From Zychaea mexicana (taxonomy: Eukaryota; Mucoromycota; Mucoromycetes; Mucorales; Lichtheimiaceae): a DNA stretch of 64,000 bases. Made by a program: the position numbers and the translations under genes. Positions 44,188 through 54,157 of the stretch are shown piece after piece. The DNA is taken from the NCBI RefSeq assembly GCF_025766255.1, contig NW_026516779.1:79950-143949 (forward strand), in the 5' to 3' direction. The notes beneath the pieces were generated by a model. It had not been told where the DNA came from. It saw nothing but the letters and a program-made list of their open reading frames with translations, and searched no databases. Each line of letters starts with the position of its first letter. Positions within the stretch are counted from its first letter, which is position 1.

Positions 44188-46988
44188 AAGCAAAGAAAAG
44201 AAAAGAACAGGCAAGGGGTATTAGATCGGCTGTGTTTGTGGAGCGAAAGAGAGAGAGAGAAAACAGGCAAAGGGGGACGCGCTAGGGGAGTTGGGGAAAA
44301 GGATGTCTTTGCGCACAGCATAATTCAGGCACGCACGACGCAAAAAGAATCTCGCTTCACGTGGTTTTATTGTTTAAAGGAGTCACTGTGGACTGTGGAC
44401 CGTGCAAACACCATCTTCAACGGCTCTTTTTGAATCTGTGCCTTACATTTTGGGACAGTATAAATACACTATGCCATCATTATACACTCATCGTGCATGC
44501 GTTCTCGAGAAATAAAAAGCTCGTTTAGGCGGGAGAAAATATAACATGATAAGCCAGCTTTTCCTTATTCATCCGAGCGGTATCTGAAGACACACGAAGC
44601 ATCCAGAGCGATCCCTTGTTCCTCTTCATTTTGAGCATCGTTTCTCAAATAAATAGTCTATTACACCTTTTCTTTTCCTCGCATTAGCATCTTTTTGCCC
44701 AATCAAGGGTGTTATGTCGATTCTTCTTATATACAGAGCGGATCTTCTGTAAGAAAAAGGTAGTGTTTATTATCAGTTATACCCTATAAGCACTTGAACA
44801 AGTGCGCTAGATTCTTCATTCTGACAGCAGTAAAGAAGTCTACTGGCTCTGGAAGAGGAATGCTAGCTTGTTTCCTATGCTTTTTTTTACCTCACTTCTT
44901 CATTAACTCAATAATTAATATCACTCCGATACATATTGGTTTTCCCATGAAAAATGGTAATATCTAACCAAGTGGGCACTGCTACTATCAATGGTTATGT
45001 GTTTCTATAGGTCAGCACATACAATAATCATACAAAATAAGATGCAAAGATGGGCGCTTTACTAGACGTGGCTTGGTGTGCGTATTAAGTAGATATGTGA
45101 GCTATTAAGTTCACGTCAAATGATGAATACAGGTGTGTTTTGCTAATCAAAACGTTTTCTTCTGGTGCTTTTACAGCTGCTATCATATTAGAAGAGCATC
45201 CCTTAGTATAATTACATTCGGCACTTCATCTGCTTTACTAATCACTTATTATATTGAATCGTGTGCTGCTAATGATTATGATGAGCAACGTATTAGGTAT
45301 AAAAGTCTTAAAAAACAGCAGCTGCTCTATTTATCAGAGTGCAGATATTTAATATTTAGCACATAGACATTGACCGTGCGGTAATGTACTGCTGGTTCCT
45401 TCCTGTCTCTATTTATATTCAGCGAAAACACATAAAAAACCGCCACGTTCATATTTTTTTTGAAGATCATTTTCTTTCTTTTCACCTTTACCTTCTTTTC
45501 TTGAACAGAACGAGATTTCTCCCAAAACAAGAAGCATTGATCTTACTGAAATTCTGTTCTCCATGGCCCGTTTTCCTTGATTCTGATCCTTCCTATGTGT
45601 ACGTTGATGCTCTGCACTGTTGCTGTTCTTGGTAACAGAGAGTCCAAACGTTAAGACTTTCAGAGAGGAAAAAGAAGGCATAGAGCCGGGTAAATGGATG
45701 ACCTCCGCTCATGTGGGCTTATCAAATTAATATAAGTGGGACACGCGTTACCTCCCATAATAACGAAGAAAGAGGATCCCATGTCAACAAAAGAGAAGAG
45801 AAGAGGTAGTACCTACTAGCTATATGATTGTTTAGTGCTAATCAGTAGAAAGGCCCATCGTAATGATATATTCTATGATTTTCGGACATTATGTTGTAGA
45901 GGTACTCGCGTTACAGGACATAATTAAAAGAGGTATCTACCAACTAGCACTTACTCATGCTACAGTACCAGCAAAGCTTCTTTAATGAATGTTATCCCGC
46001 TTTTACTATGCTATATTATAGAGGGACTCGCGTAACAGGTCATGATGCAAAGAGGTTAGATATTGTTTGCTTACTTTTTCCACATCGCATCAAAGAAGGA
46101 AGTATATTTGTCATTGACATTCTAGTATTTTACAACAACAGATGTATTATTGACTCGTACCATAGAGGAGCACGCGTTACATCCGGTTAGAGAAAAGAGG
46201 TAAGAGTAACGATCATCAATACTGTACTGTAGCTACCGGTAATGACAGAAATATTTGATTAAATAGAACAAAATAAATGATTAATTTCAATGTAAACATA
46301 TGCCTGTGCATGCTGTTGTTTAGAGGCACTCGCGTAACTGAGACCTAACAAAGAAGTACATAAAAATGGAAATGAGTTGCGCTTGATAATCCCTGCAATG
46401 ACTCTTTATGTTCTGCAGTAGTATATGTAGCTTTATATTAAGTAAAATGTGCTTTCTTTTTCCAAAACCTCGATCGTAATATGTATTATTTTTGCATGGA
46501 CCGCTGTTGTACTGAATGCTTATTCAGCGCTCACTTTTAATTTCCAATTAATAAAAATAATTACTGCTTCCCAATAGTCAAAGAGCAACCGCTTTTCTAT
46601 TATCAGCAACAGATACTCGCTTCGTTGTTGATGACACGACTGTTCAAAAAAAAAAGGCCGCAGTTATAGATCTCGTCGGCTGGCGACCCGACGCTTTCTG
46701 CTGGGTTAAAGAAAGAATGTTTAGCCAGTGCTCAGAGCAGCAGCGTTGAGCAAACCCGTTAAAAAGGACATAAAAGATGCCTTCTGTACAGGATCTTCTC
46801 TTACCAAGATATCTTCCATTAGATAATACCTATCAAAGGGTTATTCGCTAGTGAGTGACATCATTATGCATGCCAAATCTCGTGACTGAGGTGCGCGGGG
46901 GTCCAAATAAAAGGAACGACCATTTTAATAACGCGAAATTATATTCTTTTGCCTGAAAAGCGCGCTACCGCGTCGTGATGACAACTTT
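44188..46988. other. Large intergenic region containing a degenerate repeat array
   Basis: 2.8 kb between the divergent Arf-GEF and TOP3 genes. The first few hundred bases hold a CT/GA-rich leader for the Arf-GEF (44240-44265). The central part is AT-rich with no recognised gene. The 45735-46360 part holds the five-copy element listed separately. No coding sequence found. Confidence 0.55.
45735..46360 (+). repeat. Five-copy degenerate element with CGCGT core
   Basis: Five copies of a bipartite motif begin at about 45736, 45897, 46019, 46163 and 46321. Box 1 is close to TAGAGG-N-ACTCGCGT(T/A)AC, and about 9-20 bases later comes box 2, close to AAAAGAGGTA (less clear in copies 1 and 5). Copies 1 and 4 read ACGCGTTAC and copies 2, 3 and 5 read TCGCGT. 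Spacing is about 160, 122, 144 and 158 bases. The DNA between the boxes is not similar, so this is not a simple tandem repeat. It lies 0.6-1.3 kb upstream of the TOP3 start. ACGCGT is the core of the MBF/MCB site that drives replication genes in yeasts, but the role here is unknown. Confidence 0.6.
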
Positions 46989-49775
46989 ATGAGAATCTTA
47001 TGCGTGGCCGAGAAACCAAGTGCTGCCAAGCAAATTGCTGGCATTCTGTCTCAATCCAGCTTTCGAACGGTAAAATTGTTGAATTTTTTCAAGTATCTAT
47101 GTATGCAGCGTCGTGCGCAGCATTAGCTAAAAAAGAAAAAAGAGAATCGGTGCGATTAAAGAAGAGAACGAAAAAGAGAAGGAAAACAAAAGGAAAATCT
47201 AACAAAGAGCAACTTTTATATGATTAGAGTCCAACTGATAACCGATATGTTAAAAACTACTCATTCAATTACACACTCAATCAACGAACTGTAGCAATGA
47301 CAATGACATCGTTAATCGGACACATGCTTGAGCTTGATTTCGGTCGTGAATTTAAAAGTTGGCAAGGAACTAGCCCAGAGGATTTGTTTGAGGCGCCTGT
47401 ATATCGCAACGTTTCAAAGGTAACGCAAAGCTCTTCTGTTTCATTATCTCGGCAGCTGCTTAAAGTATGAAGGGGCTCATAGGGACTCATCTCCTATTCC
47501 TTAATAGAATTCTGAAGGCGTGGCAGCAAATTTGCGACAACTGTCACGGAACTCGGATGTCCTATTTATATGGACGGATTGTGATAGAGAAGGGGAAGCT
47601 ATTGGTGCTGAAGTGGAGAGCATATGTACTCAAGTGAATCGTCGGATACAAGTATGGCGGGCTCGTTTTTCAGCAATGCAAGCCGGGTAAGTTGTCTTCG
47701 CAGAAGCGATTACATCATCCATGCATATTTGTATGCTCATATAACATACTACATACATAGACCCATCCACCATGCAGCCAACAATCACGTTCAACTAGAC
47801 AGACGGCAAGTTGCTGCAGTAGAATCACGGTCAGAACTGGATTTGCGGATTGGTGCAGCATTCACGCGATTACAAACTATCCGGCTGAACGAGTTTTTCA
47901 ATAACACTGAAAGGGCGATTGTGAGCTATGGTAGGACTTGGATTCTTATGAGCTTTCTCTTGTTTTGGTATCAAATGGATGTCCTAACGATAAACATATT
48001 ATATCAGGCTCTTGTCAATTTCCTACATTGGGCTTTGTGGTCGATCGATATATGGCGATCAAGAACTTTGTCTCTGAAGAATTCTGGAGGATCGACATGG
48101 AATATGCACCGCAACCCGCAAAAAAGAACGACGAAACGGACAAAGCTGTCAAGTTCAACTGGAAGCGAGGCCATATATTTGATTATTGGTCGTCGTTTGC
48201 TCTCTATGAAAGCTGTTACAAAAACCCAATGGCAACGGTCAAGCGTGTTCAAAAAAAGAGGGTTACCAAACGGTAATTTTCCATCTTTGTTTCTTTTGCT
48301 AAAGATAACTTTATAAGTCAAATGGACGATGCCGAAGATAGTAACATGTTGTTCTGTATATTAGGAAGCCATTGCCTTTGACAACAGTTGAAATGCAGAA
48401 GCTTGCCACTCGTGTTTTAGGTTTTACTGGTGACCGAGTCATGAGTGTAAGATACACTTATGCTTTGTGAAAAAAAAAGGATTATATGGCAGTGGTTCCA
48501 ATATGCTAAGTGGAAAATGAATAGGTTGCAGAAGACCTTTATCGAAATGGTTTAATTAGCTATCCAAGAACCGAAACAGATCAGTTCCCGAAGAATTTCG
48601 ATTTTATGACACTGGTTCAGATGCAAGGAAACGATAGGTCTTGGGGTACTTACGCACAACTGTAAGAAGATAACACTATCTCTATTGCTTTAACGCATGA
48701 AAGATGTGTACTAATGGCTACTGCAACCTTTTTCCGTTCAAGGATACGAGATGGAGAGTTCGAACAACCCCGAAGTGGTGGACACGACGACAAGGCGCAT
48801 CCACCTATTCATCCGACTGCTTACGACATGAACTTGAGTGGTGACGCTCGCCGACTTTACGAATTTGTTGTCCGTCGTTTTCTTGGATGTTGTTGGAAGG
48901 ATGCCGTGGGACATGAAACGGTCGTTGACGTCCAAATCGCTGGTGAAATGTTTGATGCAAAAGGCCTTATCATTGCCGAACGCAACTACCTCGAGGTATA
49001 CACCTACGACAAATGGAGCACGCACGTTCTTCCAAATTTTCAAGAAAACGAACAGTTCATGCCATCAGTATTACAACTTAACAGTGGCAAAACAGAGCCA
49101 CCTAAACTACTGACGGAATACGATCTAATCAGCTTGATGGAAAAGAATGAGATTGGTACCGACGCGACTATCGCAGAGCATATCAAAAAGATTTGCGATC
49201 GACGTTATGTTTACAAAGACGGTCAATACTTTAATCCATCAACACTTGGAATTGCACTAGTGCTGGGCTACGACGAGATCGGATTTGAAACAAGTTTAAG
49301 TAAGCCCTTCTTACGTCGTGAGGTAAGTCCATATAAGCAGGAGAATCGAATGATGAAAGCTGTATGATGTTTTTTTAACAAAAATTTTGAAAAACGCTCT
49401 TAGATGGAAGCCGATTTGAAACAAATTTGTCAAGGAACCAAGCAGTCAGAACAAGTCCTTCAGCAGAGCATCCGGAGATACAGTGAGATGTTTGCAAGGA
49501 CGGTAACCGAATTCGGAAAACTAAGATACTCCATGCAAACATACTTTGACTATGGAGAGTACATTGAAAACGCGAGGAGAACATATAGCAGAGATACGAG
49601 TACCAATAATTCTACATCAACAAGAGGAGGTGGCCGAGGTAGTCGTGGTGGTGCAACTGGTCGAGGTTCGAGTTCTAGAGGTTCCAACAGAAGCAGCACC
49701 CGCGGTCGTGGACGCGGTCGTGGCCGTGGTCGTGGTAGCAGCTCGAATGGACCTTCTGATCCAGCAAATTGTTAG
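46989..49775 (+). CDS. TOP3: DNA topoisomerase III (type IA)
   Basis: Nine exons, 46989-47069, 47228-47419, 47508-47686, 47761-47930, 48008-48272, 48365-48446, 48525-48661, 48743-49322 and 49404-49775, give 685 residues. Toprim domain: VAEKPSAAKQIAGIL at the N-terminus and TDCDREGE (acidic metal site) in exon 3. Further type IA blocks: SCQFPTLGFVVDRY, the active-site tyrosine in GLISYPRTETDQFP (exon 7), DDKAHPPIHPT, and EYDLISLMEKNEIGTDAT. The enzyme decatenates single strands and works with a RecQ helicase and Rmi1 in dissolving double Holliday junctions. The C-terminal tail is Gly/Arg/Ser-rich (RGRGRGRGRG) and may bind nucleic acid. The frame stops at TAG 49773-49775 in the middle of what would be a GRF zinc finger, described separately. 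Confidence 0.93.
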
Positions 49776-49967
49776 TGTGGCCAACCAGGTATACGAAGGA
49801 CAACAACACAAGGGCCAAATCAGGGTCGCCAGTATTATGTATGCGCTAAAACGGATGCGACTTCCAAGTGTAATTTTTTACGCATTTGTAACCTAGACTA
49901 CCAAGAAAAACCATGTCTCTTTACTTTAATCTTTGCATACCCCTCTTTATACACATATATTTGTTAA
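49776..49967 (+). other. In-frame GRF zinc-finger sequence beyond the TOP3 stop
   Basis: Directly after the TOP3 TAG, and in the same frame, 63 codons run open to TAA at 49965-49967. The first ~40 encode a GRF finger: the Cys just before the stop plus CGQPGIRRTTTQ, then GPNQGRQYYVCAKTD and SKCNF. GRF fingers (CxCGxP...GPNxGRxFYxC...CxFFxW) are found at the C-terminus of animal and many fungal topoisomerase III proteins and bind single-stranded DNA. The stop takes the place of the variable residue between the first two zinc ligands. After CNF the match ends: the next residue is Leu and the closing Trp is absent. It is either a relic, a read-through extension, or the result of a base error. Confidence 0.8.
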
Positions 49968-50205
49968 TATTACTACTCATCAAAGCAATTCATCAATCTC
50001 TCCCATCCCCACTGCAACAATAACTCACTCTTCTTACAATTGCATTTATATGGCGCAAGGAAAAGTGTCAAGCATATATGTAAGGGAAAATAATGTAAGG
50101 TGTAAGATATAATAGTAGCTCGCAAGAAAAAGGGAGAGAGAGTTTAGGGATAGACAATGTTCATAGGTGAGGAATGCGCGGGGGAATTGAAAAAAACGAT
50201 CGGTG

Positions 50206-51396
50206 CTAGTTCTTGGATGACTTGTACAGTTCTATAATCCGTTCTTTTTCTTGCTGCAATCGCTTTTCTGCAGCTAGGATCTGGCCGATGATGATATCTC
50301 TGCTATAACCGGGCGCAAAATTAGTAAATATGCCGTAACGTACATATCGATATTTCCATAGAGAGCGCGAGTCGATATTCTCGTATTCTAATGTGCGCTC
50401 CAGTAAAGAGAGTTGTGACTCGATAGATGGATCATCCTCGTCCGTATACATTCTAAGATAGTTTACCAAATCCTTTGGCAAGCGATCGCTGTTATTCAGA
50501 CGGTTATTCTGATGCTGCTCGTCATCCAAAATATATTTTGTTACGGGCTCTGAGTATATGTAGTAACGAAATATACGATATTTGTCGGCAAGCGTTGTCT
50601 GTAAATGACTATATCGCTCTGGATATATATGTGGTACTGCTACATACGGATGGAAACCAGAAACGAGCCATGGAATGGATGCTTTCAACCAGTTTACCTG
50701 GATGCCGCAAGCCCGTGGTAGCCATGGGGTGGCAGTAACAGAGGCTGGATATCCTCGTTGAGTTATCGGCAATAGCTCATTGTTGTCGTTTATGGCACCT
50801 GCTGTTGTTTGGCGTTCGAGTTCCCGACGTTGCTGCCGGACGTCTGCACGATGCACATACGAAAACGACATGATCACGCCTCTTTTAGCGATAAGGTGAG
50901 TTTCATATTCTGCTGAATGAGTGCTGGATGATTCTGGAAGCATATAGCGCTGCTCCAATGCAGGGTTATATTGACCATATGACGGTACCAGCTTTTGGTA
51001 TTTCTCTGGAAGCCCAGCTGGCATAGGGACGTGTTTCCACGGCTCAAAAAACAGCTTGACCAATCGGCGAAAGATGTTGGGCGGAAGAGTGCGAAAGTTG
51101 CTGGGCGGAAGAGTGGCGTCCTTGGCAATGGGTAAGGTGGCATCGCGTGGTCGAAACTCAATGACTCTATGTACGGGATCAAAACTATGTGCCACCATGG
51201 CAAGTTCCTGCTCGCAATAATGTGCTACTTCTGTCTGTAGAATGAGATTGGTAACGCGGGCTTTTTCGTAAATGTGTTGCTCGGCCAACCGTTGCCATGT
51301 GCGACAGATTTCTCTGTAGCGATAGAGTTCCAGAAAATCCGCGAATGACAAGACATTGTCAATGATTTCCAGTGGCAGCATCGTGTTGTAGCTCAT
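50206..51396 (-). CDS. F-box-like protein
   Basis: Single exon of 396 residues. An F-box-like segment opens the protein: MLPLEIIDNVLSFADFLELY followed by REICRTWQRLAEQHIYEKA, matching LPxEIxxxIxxxL and the CxxWxxL helix. The rest is an all-purpose folded region with many aromatic residues and no WD, leucine-rich or Kelch repeats that I can see. The pattern is that of many fungal F-box proteins with unknown substrates. By family, it would bind Skp1 and a cullin 1 type scaffold to bring substrates to an SCF ligase. The C-terminal helix (AEKRLQQEKERIIELYKSS) is coiled-coil-like. Confidence 0.7.
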   Translation of the reverse strand: MSYNTMLPLEIIDNVLSFADFLELYRYREICRTWQRLAEQHIYEKARVTNLILQTEVAHYCEQELAMVAHSFDPVHRVIEFRPRDATLPIAKDATLPPSNFRTLPPNIFRRLVKLFFEPWKHVPMPAGLPEKYQKLVPSYGQYNPALEQRYMLPESSSTHSAEYETHLIAKRGVIMSFSYVHRADVRQQRRELERQTTAGAINDNNELLPITQRGYPASVTATPWLPRACGIQVNWLKASIPWLVSGFHPYVAVPHIYPERYSHLQTTLADKYRIFRYYIYSEPVTKYILDDEQHQNNRLNNSDRLPKDLVNYLRMYTDEDDPSIESQLSLLERTLEYENIDSRSLWKYRYVRYGIFTNFAPGYSRDIIIGQILAAEKRLQQEKERIIELYKSSKN

Positions 51397-51645
51397 ATTG
51401 GCAATATGAAAAGTGAAAGGATAAAGTCAAGAAACTCATTTGCCACACTACTCTGAGTTGGAAAAGTCGCATTTGCAGGAAGAAGTGACACCTGATTGAA
51501 TGGTGCCCCATGTGTACTGTGTATATTCCGTCGAATAAACAATGTTCTCATTGTTAGGTTGAAAGGTTTGGTAGATCTATTATCAAGGATTTACAATGTC
51601 TATTATTCAAAAAATCACAGTGTGTATACATGGGTCTTTTTTCTT

Positions 51646-52386
51646 TTAGTCGCATCGGCCATCCGGAGGTCCGTTCAGCCATCGTTCAAATACTTTTGTA
51701 CAGTCAAACTGTTCTTTTCCCAGTTTCTCATTCACTTCGTTGTGACGACGACACAGCCATTCGCTCAGCTTTTTACGACTTCCTACTTGTACTGGCTCCC
51801 TTTCAACAGCTTTCTTGAAATCATCCTATTTGAATTTAACTGTCAGCCGCTGCTGGAAGGATTGAGACCCAGCCAGCCGATCCAACTGAAAACCTAATGC
51901 AAAAAGGCTATCATCACTTACTTTGCAAAACCAGCATGGATAGTGCTCCGAAAACGAAGAAATAAATGATTTCATGCTCTCCATCTGTGAGGGTGCTGGC
52001 CGCTCTGGATAATATGCTGCCATTGTATGTAACAGTGTCCAAGTCGCGTTGCCAAGTGTTTCTACGTCAGCCGGACAGTTCTTTTTTCGCCACTCTTCTT
52101 CTGGCATTTTTGATGTCTGTTCTTCAGTAGAATTTGACGTAGACTTTGACGTATTTGCCTTGGTTGCTGATTCGGGAGAGGCAGCTTCCGCAGCGGCAGA
52201 AGTAGCAACAGCACTATGGGCTGGCTGCTTTGAATTCTGTTTTTCGATCTTGGACCATGTTTTGAAATCAGTACAAACGCGACAAGGTTTGCCGTCCTTC
52301 ATGGGAACTGTTTTGCCCGTTTCAGGATCAATCATTACGGAAGTTTTTTGAGGCTCGTTTGTCATTGTTGCTTCGGCGGCTGTCAT
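51646..52386 (-). CDS. ERV1: FAD-linked sulfhydryl oxidase Erv1/ALR
   Basis: Two exons, 52386-51922 and 51825-51646, give 214 residues. The N-terminal shuttle pair is CRVC (Cys35-Cys38) in PCRVCTDFKTW. A Ser/Thr/Ala-rich linker follows. The FAD-binding ERV/ALR core has GNATWTLLHTMAAYYPERP, the active CxxC in YPCWFC, VGSRKKLSEWLCRRHNEVN and KLGKEQFDCTKVFERW, with its distal Cys. Erv1 reoxidises Mia40 in the mitochondrial intermembrane space during disulfide-driven import. The layout, with a shuttle pair in an N-terminal tail, is that of fungal Erv1. The intron falls right after the active CxxC. The start is the upstream ATG of two close in-frame ATGs (next one seven codons on). Confidence 0.95.
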
Positions 52387-52892
52387 TTCTTGTTTTGCTC
52401 ACTAATGAAAAAGAGGAGTACAAAGTGAGTATATCTCGGTAAGCATTTTGTCCGGCTCCGTGATGGTGACTGAAGCAGGATAATTGAATATCCGTTAGCG
52501 TTCTGGAACTCAGGCCATTTCAGAGTCGCACCATTTTTCAAACAAGGTGTATGTTGTCTAAGCGTAGCTTGCAGCATCAATACTCAAAGAAATCATAATA
52601 AACAGAGAGATAAAAGCCAATGATAAAACTTACTTTTTGGATAAAAGAGTCCTTCGGCTACCATTAACAGCAGCTGTAGTTCATAAAACAATTTAAGAGG
52701 GAAGAAGAACGTTAGGCGACCGTGGAAAAGGGCGGATGTGTGAAAAAGAATGTAAAGAAGATGAGGAGGAAAAGATCATCGATATGTTGATGATGCATTT
52801 TCGTCTAAAAGACAGAGAATTTGACACTTATTAAGCTTTTATCTACCTTGCCACGCTGTAATAAAATCTGCTAGGATGTCTCTCCACACTTA
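52387..52892. other. Upstream region of ERV1
   Basis: About 0.5 kb between ERV1 and the Ty3/gypsy fragment. It probably holds the ERV1 promoter. No gene or repeat of note was seen. Confidence 0.4.
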
Positions 52893-53880
52893 ATGGTCTA
52901 AAATATTTGTGATAGCTTCAGCGCCAAAGTGACCAAATGCATGTGCTTTTTTGAGTAATTCCGGTCTTCCATGTTCGGGTGGTTCAAAATAGATGTCATC
53001 ATCCATGTTGTCAGTGTTATTACTTGTTTGTGTGTTTACTGTGAGAGTCTTATTTTGTACAGTGTTATTATTTGTATGAATTTGCGTAGCACTATGTACC
53101 CCCTTCCAGCTCTTTTTCATCGATGTGAAAAAGGCGAGATAATTGATCAGGAAGGATGTTATCTAATCCTGGTAGGTGAATAATTTCAAAGTCGTATTGT
53201 AAGATGGTGTCAAACCAACTGATCATCATAGCGTTGGCTATTTTTTGTGTATGGAGGAAGGTCAATGCTTTGTGATCCATGTATAATTTAAACGGTTTGC
53301 CATATAAATATTTGTGGAATTTGTCAAGTGCAAATATAATAGCTCTGAGCTCACGTCGTGTAGTGCTATAAGATCTTTCTGACTTGGAGAGTGCTCTAGC
53401 CATGAAAGCAATATGACGTGTTTCACCATCTATGACTTGGAAAAGTGCTGCAGCGATCCCGGTATTTGAAGCGTCAGTTGCAACCTGAAAAGGGTGTGAT
53501 AAATCGGGAAAGCGCAGGATGGGAGCTTCAAGTAGCATTTTCTTTAACGTATCAAAACTGTGTTGTTCTGTTTGTGTCCATAAACCTTTTAAAGATTTGG
53601 CATTGCGAAGTCGGTCTAAAGGTGCCATAACTTCAGAGACTTTTGGTAGGTAAGAGCGCATGTAATTGATAGTACCACAGAAGGCAGCTATAGCTTTGCC
53701 AGTTGTAGGTGTAGGGATATTTTGGATGTTGCATACTTTGCGTTTATCCAGTGATACACCTTCGGTGGATACACAGTGGCCAAGTAAGTAGACACAACGT
53801 TGTGCATATACGGCTTTGTCATGATTGATGCGGAAATTTACCTCAGTTAATTTGTCAATTACTGCGGCGACATGGATATC
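52893..53880 (-). mobile_element. Truncated Ty3/gypsy retrotransposon fragment (end of RT, RNase H, start of integrase)
   Basis: Minus strand. An open frame from 53880 to 53092 starts abruptly in the last part of a reverse transcriptase (the thumb side, LLGHCVSTEGVSLDKRKV then GTINYMRSYLPKV). The catalytic aspartates are missing because the match begins at 53880. It continues through RNase H: ATDASNTGIAAALFQ, then the ARALSKSERSYSTTRREL and LYMDHKALTFLH blocks, whose three acidic positions look intact. The polyprotein linker LPGLDNILPDQLSRL follows. After a stop at ~53094 the frame shifts, and sequence to ~52893 gives the beginning of an integrase zinc-binding region (LLKKAHAFGHFG) before ending. 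It is cut at both ends, so cannot move by itself. Confidence 0.9.
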
Positions 53881-54157
53881 TTAACTCGGATAATCACATA
53901 GACTACAAGCGCTGACACTCCTGCTATAGCAACTCAGTATAAAAATATTTATAATGCAATCAATTCACAACCTACAACCTGGTCATTTCTAGAAAGTTAC
54001 AAATTTGATTTTTTCACTTTTTCTTATTTTATCTGAACAATTAAGCTCGGATTCTTCACACGAAATGAATTGATGGCAGCAGTATGTGGAGATATATATG
54101 AATGGATGCATTTATTCAAAGCGCAGGGCGCAGAAGCTGTGGCAATTCTTGGTTGAA

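Noticed and set aside
48004..49043. Minus-strand frames within TOP3
   Set aside because: They shadow plus-strand exons that carry topoisomerase motifs.
49546..49896. Overlapping frame rich in Val/Ala in the TOP3 tail
   Set aside because: Produced by the GGN-CGN repeats of the Gly/Arg tail in another frame.
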